A stretch of DNA of 64,000 nt, from NCBI GenBank assembly GCA_001599975.1, contig BCIO01000001.1:2542001-2606000 (forward strand). The letters run 5' to 3'. Below, piece after piece: positions 21,617 to 31,886 of this stretch (positions are counted from its first letter, which is position 1; every line of letters starts with the position of its first letter). The notes under the pieces were generated by a model, which did not search any database, was not told where the DNA came from, and worked only from the letters and a program-made list of their open reading frames with translations. This DNA is from Cystobasidiopsis lactophilus. Taxonomy: Eukaryota > Basidiomycota > Agaricostilbomycetes > Agaricostilbales > Chionosphaeraceae. The translations under genes were made by a program, and so were the position numbers.

Positions 21617-22716
21617 ATGCCCACTCCTACTCCAAGGTTGTCGGTCCGAACGCTAAGGACTCATCGACCCGTGGCAACGCCCATCACCGAGCGACCGCCG
21701 TCGCTCATTCATGAGAACAGGTCCTCAGAAGACGACTCGGACCATGGCTCGGTGCCCACTCCTCCAGACCGGGGCACAAGCAATGGCAATGCGATGGATT
21801 TGCGATCGCTGAAGAAGGCCCTGGACTCCACGGTGGCGCAGGCAGCGGCGCACGAAAAAGCAAAGGCCCAGCCGCTCTTCCTCCGAGAGCCTTTTGTCTC
21901 CAATGCTCTGGTCAAGGGCAAGTTTCGGATCATTGCGCAATGCCCGGCTGGCGTGGACAAGTGCGAATGGATCGCCATTAACCGTCAGCTCCCGCTCTCA
22001 TCGGCCAATTTCCCTTCAAAGCGACTGACTTTTCGGCGAGCAGTGATTGACTTCTGGTCACAACTTAACAACTGGTATGCCTTGATATTCTCGATTTGCA
22101 CCTGCCAAACCATGTCTGTGGGCCCAGAGTGCGTTGTACTCTCTGGTTGAAGGGAGACTGTTCTCAAGTCGGACTAACAGCTTCGATCTATTTTGGAGAG
22201 ATCAACGGCAACGGCCTGCCTTCACGTATGCTGATTCAACGCTCTCTTGGGGTCAGTCTTGATCTTCGCACTCGACTTTACGAGATCTGAAATCGCGCGT
22301 GCAGTGGAGAACCTATCGAAAAACAAGACCGTCTTCCCGACCGATCAAGGGAGAGACTTTGCGCCTGAATTTGAGACGATCGCTTCCAGAATTTACATCC
22401 AGCTGCTCAGTGCGTTCAATGCGGTGGCCCTTGCGAGCGGAAAATCGGGTGACTCACAGCCGCCACAGTGCTCTTTGCGCATATCTACTACGCCCACTTT
22501 CCCGAGATGATCCACCTTGAAGCCGAGTCGCACCTCAACTCGATGTGCGCCCACTTCATCACCTTTGGCCTCTTGAACGGCCTCGTCACCCCGTCCGCGA
22601 GGGAGCTCAACCCGGCTTCGCGCAAAGGGTGGATCCTGGGCACTCTAGCGCAAAAATGGTGTTCTCTTGGCATCATACCAAAAGACTTGTTGCAGCAATC
22701 GGCATCTGACAGCTAG
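21617..22716 (+). CDS. MOB1/phocein family kinase activator
   Basis: Mob proteins bind and activate NDR/LATS kinases in mitotic exit, septation or polarity signalling. A variable N-terminus (MPTPTPRLSVRTLRTHRPVA) leads into the Mob fold: LFLREPFVSNALVKGKFRII, CEWIAIN, then after an intron LIDFWSQLNNWY, TMSVGPE, and after further introns RIYIQLLSVLFAHIYYAHF with the two zinc-ligand histidines in HIYYAH. It continues HLNSMCAHFITFGLLNGLV and ends in a tail of about 40 residues (NPASRKGWILGTLAQKW...). The cysteine pair that completes the zinc site in Mob1 is replaced by a closer ICTC arrangement. Whether it is the Mob1 or Mob2 orthologue cannot be told by eye. Confidence 0.85.
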
Positions 22717-22852
22717 ACACTCGGACTTTGCAGAAAGGGCGTCAAGAGGCTTGTGGAACAGCGGCCAAGACTGTGTCTGGAGATGTACACTGTAGAACAC
22801 AAGACATATGTTGTTTGCCATCGATAAGTTGCATCGCTTTCCGTGCGTGGGA

Positions 22853-23660
22853 TTACAACGAACGGCCCCTGCCATCCACCACCAAAGTCCTGGTTCCCAA
22901 ATTCTCGCAAGCCTGAGTCTGAAGACGAAGGGTCCTGCTTTTGCATTGCTCCTCGGTGTCCGCGAAGTAGCCATTCTCTGCGTCCTTGTCCGCCACTTCT
23001 TTCTCAGCTTCGACGATGGCAGCCAGACGATCGCCCAACTCCTCTGAAGCAAGGCTGGACGCCAAGAGACTGCGCAAAGGTGTAACAGGCATTGTATCAG
23101 CAGGGGAGGTGCCGATCGAGGTTGCCAAGTCAGGAGTGGAAGGATTGGAGAAGATGAGGGGAGGCGAAGGAAGAGGGTGCAGCTCTTCCTTGACTGTGGA
23201 GTATAGGGCGACGACTAGCGGGTCGATCAACTTATCCGGAAGGATGCAGGACAGCAAGAGGATAAGCGCAGCCTGCGTGACCATCAAGCACATAAGTTTG
23301 CAGACAGAAGAGTGAGCAATTCGGGGGACCCACCATGACGAGCTGGAAGGCTCCCAAAGCTCTCGAGTATGCAGTTTGGGAGCAGTTGATCGAGCCCTGC
23401 GGCAAGAAGTCAGGCTTATTACACGAGCACTCCGAACTGACAACCCACAACAACAAAAGCATGCCAACAGGAGACTACGGACTCGACCTGTTCTGGCTTC
23501 AAGTCGAAAAGGTCGAAGAAGTCGATGCATTTGCCAACAGAAGCGCGAACCACCTCGGTCGTTTCGAGGATGGGAGTCTGTGGGCTCGAGCAATCAGGTT
23601 TACTCAACAAGAGGCAAGTAACACGCTCACCACGACTTCGGTAGAGATGCTTTCAATCAT
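22853..23660 (-). CDS. Membrane protein of unknown function
   Basis: Not recognised. The start at 23660 gives MIESISTEVV, spliced (GTGAGC...CCACAG) to TPILETTEVVRASVGKCIDF and DLFDLKPEQVESVV. Two further introns with good borders (GTGTAATAAG...CCGCAG and GTGGGT...ACGCAG) join a hydrophobic stretch (AFVVVGCQFGVLV), GSINCSQTAYSRALGAFQLVM and a strong membrane helix (AALILLLSCILPDKLIDPLVV). The remainder is a polar C-terminal tail with Ser/Pro-rich and Glu/Lys-rich parts. All four exons keep frame through consensus splice sites, which supports a real gene of about 220 residues with two or three membrane spans. It converges on the Mob-family gene with 136 bases between stops. Confidence 0.65.
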
Positions 23661-23850
23661 AATGATGGATTTGGTAGCACGAGTGAATGGACTGGGAGCA
23701 AGAGATCAATCGCGGCAAAGAAGCCACCAATAACGGTCGACTTTCACAAGCTCGCTGGGAAATTTGCCCAACGCCACAAGTCGCGTCGCGCGACCTTTGG
23801 TAAAGCTCCACAAGAATCGGCAGGGAAGGTTGACCGCGAAAGACGGAGGG

Positions 23851-24085
23851 TCAGGGCAAACACAAGCAGAAACTGATCACGGTGGCGAACCCGACGGCGC
23901 ATGCCAGGCCGGCATGGGCTGCAGGGTTTGAATGGACAGTCTCATTTTCATCGATGTCATCGATATCCTTGGACTCTAAGACGCGATCGCTGACAAGAGA
24001 AACGGGACGAGGTCGACAGCCAGGCGCGGCAGCTTAGTGAAGCCTGCGGCCTCCTCGAGTCGCCACCACTGGTTGCACCTCCCAT
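23851..24085 (-). CDS. Possible tail-anchored microprotein
   Basis: Candidate small gene not obvious from open-frame length. The minus-strand ATG at 24085 (MGG, cut after one base of codon 3 by GTGCAA) can be spliced across about 46 bases ending cttcactaag to APGCRPRPVSLVSDRVLESK. An acidic segment (KDIDDIDENETVHSN) and one C-terminal hydrophobic helix (HAGLACAVGFATVISFCLCL) follow, with the stop two residues later. The layout of acidic linker plus terminal helix is that of a GET-pathway tail-anchored protein of about 65 residues. The intron is weak and the family unknown. It lies between AP-2 alpha and the membrane-protein gene, all on the minus strand. Confidence 0.35.
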
Positions 24086-24221
24086 ATTGTGGCTGCGAGC
24101 GGAATCAAAGCGACTGGGCTCAATAAGACTCAGGGAGGGGGCGGAAACGGGGGAGCAAGAGCCCCATCAACCGAGTAGGCGACGGCCCAAAATAGAACTA
24201 TGGATGATATTAGTGCATAGC

Positions 24222-27200
24222 CTACGGGGAGCTAGTGGAGCTGAGAGGGCGCAGAAGCAGCGCCAGCACTTGCTTAGAGACGTCCTCGTTGGTCGTGCGG
24301 ATCGTTAGTCGGCAAAGCTGTGGCCGCTGTCAGCAAATGAAGCTGACCGAAAGTGGAAATATTGGCTCGCCTTGGCTGATGCATTAGGCTCTAACCGTAG
24401 CAGGCAGCCAACCTTGCCGCCCGTGGACATGTGCAGAACACCGGCACCAACGATGTTGGTTGGGTTCGGGTCAATGCCTTCCAACACGCCAAGCTTGAAG
24501 CCAGAAATGATCTTGGTGTGCCGTGCATGGTCGACGCCACCGGAAGACGTGAGCTTGATGGGGAAGATCTGTTGCGCCTCCAGCGGTTCGCCACCGATTT
24601 GCTTCCACCGCTCGAAAAAGTCCGATTGGCCGAGTCGAACTGGCTCGACAAACTTGGTCAAGAAAACGGGGAGCTTGAGAGTAAGGGTTTGGTGGGAGCC
24701 AGCGAGGTATGACACGTGTAGGATGGGCTGGCTGGTGAAGAACTGCTTGCACTCGATCTGGACCGCTTGCTGAACTTGTGTCATGCCGTCCAGAGTGTTG
24801 GAGGGGATTTTCGGTAGAGTTACGTTGAGCGCGTCTGACTCTTCGACATCGACGGTCACAGTGAAAGACTCCAGCGAGACGGAAATCTTGTTGCCAAAGT
24901 AGAGCGCTAGTCGCCCAAGGTGGCCGTGGTATTCGGATTTGATCCCAATCTGAAGTTGAGAGTCTTCGTATAGGATGCCTTCCGATGCGTAGGAAAGGCG
25001 CGCAAGGTATTTGTCCGCCCCCAGCGTGAACTGGACGGGCGCTTTTGGCGTTGGTGCGGGAAGTGCTGATGTCGAAGGCGTGACGGGCTCCGGTGAAAGA
25101 GCTTCAGGAGCTGGATTGAGCGGCTGAGCTTCGACAGCGCTTGGCGAAACCGCCATAGGGTTGGACCGGGCTTCAGTTGGCGAAAGGTCCAAGCCAATCA
25201 AGCTGTCCATCACGTTCTCCACTTGCGCTGAGGATCCATTGGCCGTTGCTGGAGAGAGTTGCAGTGTCGGAGAGTCGCCATTGGTCGTTGCTGAGCCGTT
25301 CGTCGTCGACCGCTTCTGCAAGCCTTTATACCGCTCCGCGTCCTTGTCCTTGTTGAGCTCCCTTCCGCCGACATGCCACGTTCGCTTATCGCTCGCATCA
25401 CCGTGCTTGCTGACCAGCCTAGCTAGCAGCGCAGACTCCCGCTCTGGGAATGGCGGCATTTCATCGCACACGATTTGGAGGAGGTCTTCCGACGGGAGCT
25501 CGGCGATGGCCAAGTATTCGCACGCCCGCTGCTGCAGTTCCGCGTCCAGCACATGCCGATAGCGCTGCAACACGGCGATGATTTGATCACGGATTTCTGG
25601 GAAAAGGTTGAGCCATTTGATGTAGGTCGTCAGCAGCAGGGCTCTTGTTGCCGGCGAGCAAACGTTCGACTTGGCGTGCAGAGTAGTGAACTGCTCGATG
25701 GGAGACTGTGGTGCAAGCGGCATTTCGACAGGTAAGCGGGAGCCTATCTAAAGAAGAGGCCTGCAAGCGCACCAGACCAGGCTCGTTTGCCACCAGGTGC
25801 CCAAACTCGCCCAAGATGTAGGCTGCCACCTTGACGAGGTTCTCGTGCGCGGAAGGTGACCGGATGTACTCGTACACCTTTCTCGCCGCGTACTCCTGCA
25901 GCTCCTCCGTGTTGGTGACGATCTGCACAACGCGATACCACACCTCGTCGCCGATGTGGTCGCCCGCCTGGGCCATGAGCCGAAGCATGGTGTCCAGGTA
26001 CCACTCGTACTCGCGCGCAAACTTCTCTGTCAGGATGGCAATCTTCAAGACGAGCTCCTCCCGGAGCGAATAGTCCGCCGAGTGGAGGTAGCGCAGGAGC
26101 TCTCCGACGATGGCTGGCGCGTTAGAGACGTCACACATGCTGTAGAGCAAGTCAAGCCCTCTGCGCCGCACGGAGATGTCCTTGTCGCGGAGGGAAAGGA
26201 TGACGGTTTCCTGGTGGACTTTGACCACGTCTAGCGAGTCGCTTCGGGCGGCCAAGTGCGTCATGGTGTCCAAGCCTAGATACCGCACGTTGGTTTCTCT
26301 TGAGAGGATAAAGCGGCCGAGAAGCTGGGCTGCGGAATTGACAATGGTGGACTCGGTGTCGAGGTGGATGGCGAGGTTGATGGCTTCGAACAGCACCGCG
26401 TTCTGGGCGTTGGAGTGCTGGACATTGTTAGGCTTCTCTTGCGAGTTCTGGAGGATGGTTTGGAGGACGTTGTGGAGCATGAGCCGAATGGTCGGGTCAT
26501 CTGTGAGACATCGAATCATCAAAAATGCTGGGAAATTAGGTCGAAGCTTCTCACCAGAAGGAGGATAGTACTGTAATAAGCGGAGGAGCTTGATTTGAAG
26601 CCAGGGAATCGGAACTTTGTAGTAGACATAGTCGGCAGAATATTCGTGATCGAGCACAATCTGCGCTTGCTGTGTTCGGGACTGGTAAATGGCACACTTT
26701 CGAGGCTGGACTCACCTTGCTTAGTCTATGAACAGCTTTCTGGTAGCAAATAGAGAAGGCGTCTAGCTGGTCTTGTGCTAAGGCCACCACCAGACTGGAC
26801 ACCGCCAAGGCCACGCCCTGTGCGAGTGGGTCATGAGATGGATGGAACGTCTGTTGAAAGTATGATGATGACGCGCACCAAATCCGCATCATCCATGATT
26901 GAAACGATGCGCAGAGCCCATTCTTCCGCGGGGATGGCGGACGGGTACTTTCTGTAAAGCCTGAGTAAGGTCAATGCCGCCTTCTTCTTGACAAAAGTCG
27001 GTGATGTTCTGTGAGATCCCAAGTGCGCTGAAAGCATGAGCAATGTCCGTCCTGCGATATGGTCAAGGGGCAAAGGATCTCACGGAGAGATGAGGAGACG
27101 GTGCACATCTGGGGCGAGCGCGTCGGCCATTTCTTTGCCGCCAATGTTGGCGATCGCATGCAGTGCCAGGCAGTTGTTCATCTCGTTCATGTCGTCCAGG

Positions 27201-27768
27201 TCTTTACGAATGGAGTTGATGACCAGTCGGACAATGTCCGAGTTCTCGTGCATTAGCAAGGTGATAGCCAGGTAACCCTGTTCGTCGTCGCCGTAAAGGG
27301 ATTTAGATGCCAAGTAGAAATCAAAGTAGGAAGGCGCAACGCACGATCTGCTTCTCGGCGTACTTGTTGGACGAGATGAGGTTGACGGCTTCCATGTGCC
27401 CAATGTCGACCTGGTAGCCTAGGATGTAGGTGAACACGATCTTGGACAGGTATTTTCGCTTGGCGTAGCCGTCCAAGTTGCCCTCTGAAGCCAGCAAATG
27501 CCCGGGGTTGAGCAACCAGGCCAGAGGGTAGGTGCGAGCGAGAGCTGGTCACCTTTAAACTTCTGTCGGATGTGGGCCATCTCCTTGTTGATGCGCTTCT
27601 CCTCCAGCTCACGCACTCGGCAGGCGCGCAGGTCAGCGATGTACTGCGTTCGCGCCGGTGAGCCAAAGCCCGAGGGAAGCGAAGGGGAGGGCGACGCACT
27701 TGGACCAGGCCGCGCAGCTCCTGCCTGTTGCCTTGGCCGGGCAGCTTGGGCATCTTTAGGCCGCTCAT
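24222..27768 (-). CDS. AP-2 complex subunit alpha (alpha-adaptin)
   Basis: Large subunit of the clathrin adaptor AP-2, which binds PI(4,5)P2 and cargo at the plasma membrane during endocytosis. It starts [13 protein letters not shown]; then [38 protein letters not shown] and [18 protein letters not shown] give the adaptin trunk signature. Armadillo-like repeats fill 25750-27300. A Ser/Pro-rich hinge (about 25030-25250) leads to the appendage ([56 protein letters not shown]). The true C-terminus [20 protein letters not shown] lies beyond a GC-AG intron at 24318-24370; reading through it would replace these residues with an unrelated tail ending SGHSFAD. Length (about 950 residues) is normal. 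It shares a 108-base spacer with GET1. Confidence 0.95.
24318..24370 (-). other. GC-AG intron near the 3' end of AP-2 alpha
   Basis: On the minus strand AAG|GCGAGC opens and CCACAG closes a 53-base intron in phase 0. Splicing it joins NASAK to [13 protein letters not shown], matching the conserved alpha-adaptin C-terminus. No GT donor gives this frame. Confidence 0.75.
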
Positions 27769-27876
27769 CTTAACGTCGACGACCTCAACGCGAGACCCAA
27801 ATGTATCGTCAAGGGCGGCAGGGGATCATCGCCGAGCTTTGGCAACCTGCTCTCTTCCCGAGTTGGCCAGCTCGCC
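27769..27876. promoter_or_regulatory. 108-base divergent promoter, AP-2 alpha / GET1
   Basis: Two start codons face away from each other across only 108 bases, so core promoters and 5' leaders must be very short or overlap. No TATA-like box stands out. Confidence 0.5.
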
Positions 27877-28668
27877 ATGTTGTTGTTGCTCCGACTGGCG
27901 CTCATAGCGCTCTTCACTGAGTCTATAGCCTTAATAGGCAAAGCCAGAATAGGCGATTGGGTAGGTCCTTCCCTCAACGTCCTTCAAGGCCACGCATGAC
28001 AGAATTGGCGCTTGGTGGATAGGTCCACTCTGGCTACGCTTTCTTCTCGCCTTCCGCCTTGCACAAGCAGCAGTCTGCGCTGCGGAAAGAGATCCTCAAG
28101 ACCAAGGCCGAGCTCAGGGGGACTTCGAGCCAAGACGAGTTCGCAAAGTGGGCCAAGATCCGCCGCAAGCTGGACAAGCAGGTCGCCGATTTGGATATTC
28201 TCAGTGAGCCTCACTGCTTTGTCTCAAAGTATTGTTTCGGTTAGCTCAATGTGCGGACTTTGTCTAGACAAGCAATTGGGCACGGCCAAGTCCTCGACCC
28301 AGGGCATCGTCACCACCTTCCTCTTCCTGTTGACCACCGTCGTGCCCTTCTTATACACGTCTGCGCACTCCAAGTCCGCCGTGTTCTACCTGCCTCAAGG
28401 CTGGTTCGGCAAGTTCGAGTGGTTTTTGGCTTTGCCGTTTGCGCCGCTAGGTAGGTGCACTTTCTTGTCTTGCTTCTCTTCTTCTTCCACTCACCACAGC
28501 ATTCCTTGAGCAGGTGGAATCTCGTGCGCCGTGTGGATGATGGCCGTACGCCGAACCGTCAAGCTGGCCAAATCGGCCGTGCAAGAGCTGCTACCCGAAC
28601 CTCCCATCGTCGACCGCGTGCCGCCTTCAGCTACCGCGCAAGTGCCGCAGGAGAAGAAAGAGCTTTGA
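27877..28668 (+). CDS. GET1: GET1/WRB, tail-anchored protein insertion receptor subunit
   Basis: ER membrane receptor that, with Get2, takes tail-anchored proteins from Get3. The first membrane helix is at the start (MLLLLRLALIALFTESIALI). An intron at 27961-28022 is followed by the cytosolic coiled coil that binds Get3 (LRKEILKTKAELRGTSSQ, EFAKWAKIRRKLDKQVADLD). Two more helices come next (GIVTTFLFLLTTVVPFLY; PLGGISCAVWMMAVRRTVKL), with an FYLPQGWFGKFEWFLALPF segment between them. The tail ends PPSATAQVPQEKKEL. The three-helix and coiled-coil order and length of about 210 residues match the family. Confidence 0.93.
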
Positions 28669-28819
28669 GAGGAGGGTGTGAGCTACATGGTCTTTGCATT
28701 GAACGCATTTGGGTTCTCTCGTAGTGGGTGGCGTCTTGAGAAGGAAATTGATGCGATGAGAGAAGGTAATCAATCTTGCTTCGGATGGAATCAGGTGCTA
28801 CGGATGTCATTCTGTGTGA

Positions 28820-29590
28820 CTAGTGATGGGTTACAAGAATGGCAGGAATGTGATCAGGCCGCGTGTGCTTGTAAAGAGCGGGTGTGCCAGTGAGACGCTC
28901 GTAGCCCTCTTTTTTCAGCCAGTCTCCGACAGCCATTTCCAGCTTGCCTTCGGTCAAGTGTTGAAAGTCGTAGAATAAATCCACGTCGGGCCAGTATGTG
29001 TCCACGAACCGAGCAGCGGCGCGGCAGAGGCGGTCGCGTAATTCTTCTAAGAGACCTTGCATGTGGGGTCCGAGCTCCTCTCGCTTTAGCAGGAAATCAG
29101 AGAATTTGACAGAACGGTGCGGTTTGTCCTTTTCGACAAGTGCCAACACGATGAACTTGTCAGGTTCGCCAAGACCAGATTGCGTGAGGTAGAAAAGCAC
29201 CTCTCGGCCATTATGCCGGCACGGGTCGGTTCCTATACGACGGTGGACAGGTGTGTTTGGGAAAACGTCGGTGAAGGCGCCTGGCACAGCACCAATAATC
29301 GCTTCCCAGTGTTCGAGCAGATCTGCCGCTCGGTATGTTCCGTTTTGTGCGGCAATGGCCGACCTGGCTTCCATTACGACACCTTTTAAAGCCTTTCTGC
29401 GATCTTCCGGCACACCAAAGTAATGCACCTGCGATAACGGTTCGCGGCATCAGGTTCGGTTCTTTGAGCGGCAAGTGGCGTTGCGGGCTCACCGGGAACA
29501 ATTGATCCACGCTGAGAATTTGGCTACCAGCAACAATTTCCGCAGTTGTTCGACGCACTGGAGCGGAAACTCTGTGTTGGCGCGTTGCAT
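28820..29590 (-). CDS. Orphan protein of about 220 residues
   Basis: Not recognised. The best model starts at the ATG at 29590 (MQRANTEFPLQCVEQLRKLL). It splices from ...AWINCS-CG (donor GTGAGC, about 29492) to A-AAGGCTTTA (acceptor gatcgcag), giving NCSRKALKGVVMEARSAIAA. The large second exon is a single open frame with mixed helix-forming sequence: RAADLLEHWEAIIGAVPG, EVLFYLTQSGLGEPDKFIVL, FLLKREELGPHMQGLLEELR, RFVDTYWPDVDLFYDFQHL. It ends HIPAILVTHH. There is no signal peptide, membrane helix or known catalytic motif. Codon use resembles its neighbours. It converges on GET1 with about 150 bases between stops. Confidence 0.6.
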
Positions 29591-30361
29591 CACCGACTCC
29601 GTCAAAGAAACGAGCCGTCGCTGGGTCGCAAGAATGTATGATCGCTCGAGAGGAAGGGGTAGCTGAAAGGTAAAGACAGGAGAATGGCAAAGGAGACTAT
29701 TCGAGATCGTGAACCAAACGCCGTCGGGAGGTCAGAACGAGCGGAGCGAAACTGGATGAGAGCTCGAAGGTTGCTGTTCTCTAGCTATTTGCCAGGGTCG
29801 GCGTTCACGCCAGGCGATAGCACAGACTACGGAAAGTGAGAGCAAACGATGGTGGTTGGGCCGCAAGAGACGTCTTCCGCCGGTTGGCATTCATCGCAGT
29901 CGTCGAACGAAGACAGACAAAGGGAGTCACCGAGGCCATTGACAGGTCAGAGCTTTAAGCTCATTAGGAGCTCTTTTGCGTCCGCATTCATCGAGCAAGC
30001 AGGCAGATGCATTAAGCAAGATTGGTGCCTAAGACACTGGCTGGCAGCGAACATTTGGTCCATCAGTGTCACAGCACGCAGAAGCCGTCATAACAGCAAT
30101 CAGACAATGTCACAGCGCATTGAAGGAGGCCAGGCGCATCCAACATAGGCATTGTTTAGACAGTTCAGGGGCAACCGGTGGCGAAAACTTTCAGCGGCGC
30201 AGCTCGCTCGAGAGCCAGAGAGATGTGGTATAGCGCATCAAGAGTTTCCCGGCATGCATTTCATCGTCATGGCGTCGCCATAACCCCTCCTGAGGCTCCC
30301 CATCGCGTGATTGCGCGACCCCAAGCTTCGAAATCCGCGCATTTGAAGTTTGTGTTACAAG
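29591..30361. other. Spacer of about 0.77 kb, no gene seen
   Basis: Between the orphan's start and the 3' end of U1-C. Only short open frames without family likeness. No repeats, tRNA boxes or snRNA-like structure were noticed. Confidence 0.5.
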
Positions 30362-31096
30362 TTATCTCATGCCCAGCATCCTCGCTCTGTGTGAGCCCAT
30401 TCAATCATGGAATCAGCACCAGTAAGAGGGCAGATAAGATAAAGAGGGTGACGGCACCTTTCCGGGTTAAGGCCATTGATCAACGGCGCGGAAGCTGACG
30501 GCCCCTGAGCTTCGATGGGCGGTAGGCCCATTGGCATATTGGGGTTCATCGACGGTGGCGGCGGGCCTTGTTGGAACATAGGCATTCCAATCGGCGGGTT
30601 CGAAATGGGCGGTGGCATCGAAAAACCTTGAGGGCCAGAGAAGGAAGGTGGTGGTCCAAACGAGCCTGGTCCAGGTCCGTAGCCGCCGCCCATGGGAGGT
30701 GGAGGAGGTCGCATCATGGGATTGCCTCCGCCTGGAGGGCCACCGGCGCCCGGACCGAAGCGAGCTGTTGGGTCCCCTCGCTCGTACATCTTGGTGATTT
30801 CGTCGATCAGGTTTTGCGCCTTGTCGTGGCCCAGGGAGGAGTAGTACTCTTTGACGTTTTGGAGGTGATTCCGGCCTGCATTGTGCGCCTTGCGGACTGC
30901 GAAACACTCCTGACTGAGCCTCTGCACATACGAGTGGCTAGAGAAGCAGAGAGAGCGCACCCGACGAAGAGTCGTGAGTGAGGAAAACGTCGCAGTAGTC
31001 TGTGCGGCAACCGAAGACTGGGCTCAGCAAAAGGCTCGCAGAAGCAGAAAGCGGGCGCTGACCGCAATAGTATTTCCTAGCAGCCCCCTTGAGCAT
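30362..31096 (-). CDS. YHC1: U1 small nuclear ribonucleoprotein C (U1-C)
   Basis: U1 snRNP protein that stabilises U1 snRNA pairing with 5' splice sites. The start [11 protein letters not shown] is spliced (tattgcg|gtcagc ... cgcacag|actac) to [13 protein letters not shown] and again to [19 protein letters not shown]. This rebuilds the U1-C zinc finger with CDYC and the two histidines in HNAGRNH, followed by the conserved [16 protein letters not shown]. The rest is Pro/Gly/Met-rich low-complexity sequence ([20 protein letters not shown]), as in other U1-C proteins. The last intron leads to ERARMLGMR before the stop. Ironically this splicing factor needs at least three introns removed from its own message. 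Divergent from LSM3 across 109 bases. Confidence 0.95.
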
Positions 31097-31205
31097 GAGC
31101 TTGACCTCGATGGCAGCCAGAGGGCACCACTCACGGCATTGTCTGAACTGGGGGGAGAGCCGAAGCTGGCTGCAGGCGGAAAAGAGAGCTTGCGCAGGCT
31201 CAACC
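31097..31205. promoter_or_regulatory. 109-base divergent promoter, U1-C / LSM3
   Basis: The ATG codons of two spliceosomal snRNP genes face away from each other across 109 bases. A single nucleosome-free promoter probably serves both. No clear TATA-like element was seen. Confidence 0.55.
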
Positions 31206-31737
31206 ATGGACGAAGGCATCCAAGAGCCCGTGGGTTGCCCTCACTTTCACTCTCCCAAGTCTGCAGAGTGCTCAGCGTAGCTTGGAGCTCACAGTTCGAC
31301 CTCGTCCGGCTCTCGCTCTCGGAGCGGGTGTACGTCAAGCTCAGAGGCGACCGCGAGCTCAAAGGCGTCCTCCATGTTCGTCTCTGGCCTCTTACAGCAG
31401 CAAGCCTTGCTGACTGTTGATCTCTGTGGCGACCAGGCCTATGACGGGCACATGAACTTGATCCTGGGCGACGTCGAGGAGACCATCTCCGTTGTGGATT
31501 TTGACGAGGCAGCCGGCTCTCAGTCCATCAAGGTGTGCAATGCTCTTTACTAGAGCTTCATTGTTTGAAGCTCAAGCGGGAATTTGTGTGGCACAGATGG
31601 TCAGGCGGAATTGCGAGATGCTGTTTGTCAGAGGGTGCGTGTTTTCCCATCCTGTCAGACCTTTTGCCAAAGTCTGAACCGACCTGAATTTGCACAGGGA
31701 TGGCGTGGTGCTAGTCAGCCCACCTTCAAGAGCATGA
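31206..31737 (+). CDS. LSM3: U6 snRNA-associated Sm-like protein LSm3
   Basis: Subunit of the LSm2-8 ring on U6 snRNA and the LSm1-7 ring in mRNA decay. Exon 1 is MDEGIQEP. Later exons give [44 protein letters not shown] and, after another intron, EMLFVRG joined to [12 protein letters not shown]. These are the Sm1 (YVKLRxDRELxGxLHAYDxHxNxxL) and Sm2 (LFVRGDGVVLV) motifs. Total length of about 90 residues is normal. At least four short introns divide the gene, which is heavy for so small a protein. Confidence 0.95.
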
Positions 31738-31886
31738 CGAATTGTAAAACTAAACGGGCGCCAATGGACGGAGGCGAGAAAGCGCCAGCAAGATGTGATG
31801 TGGCAAACCATGCAAAATTCACGCCTCATGAGATAGAGAGACAGCGAGATCTATAAACACGCAAAACAAGTACATGCGAACTGGGG

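Noticed and set aside
22645-23052. Overlapping minus-strand frame at the 3' side of the membrane-protein gene
   Set aside because: It overlaps the accepted gene in another frame, lacks splice-consistent extension and has an Arg/Trp-rich composition typical of shadow frames.
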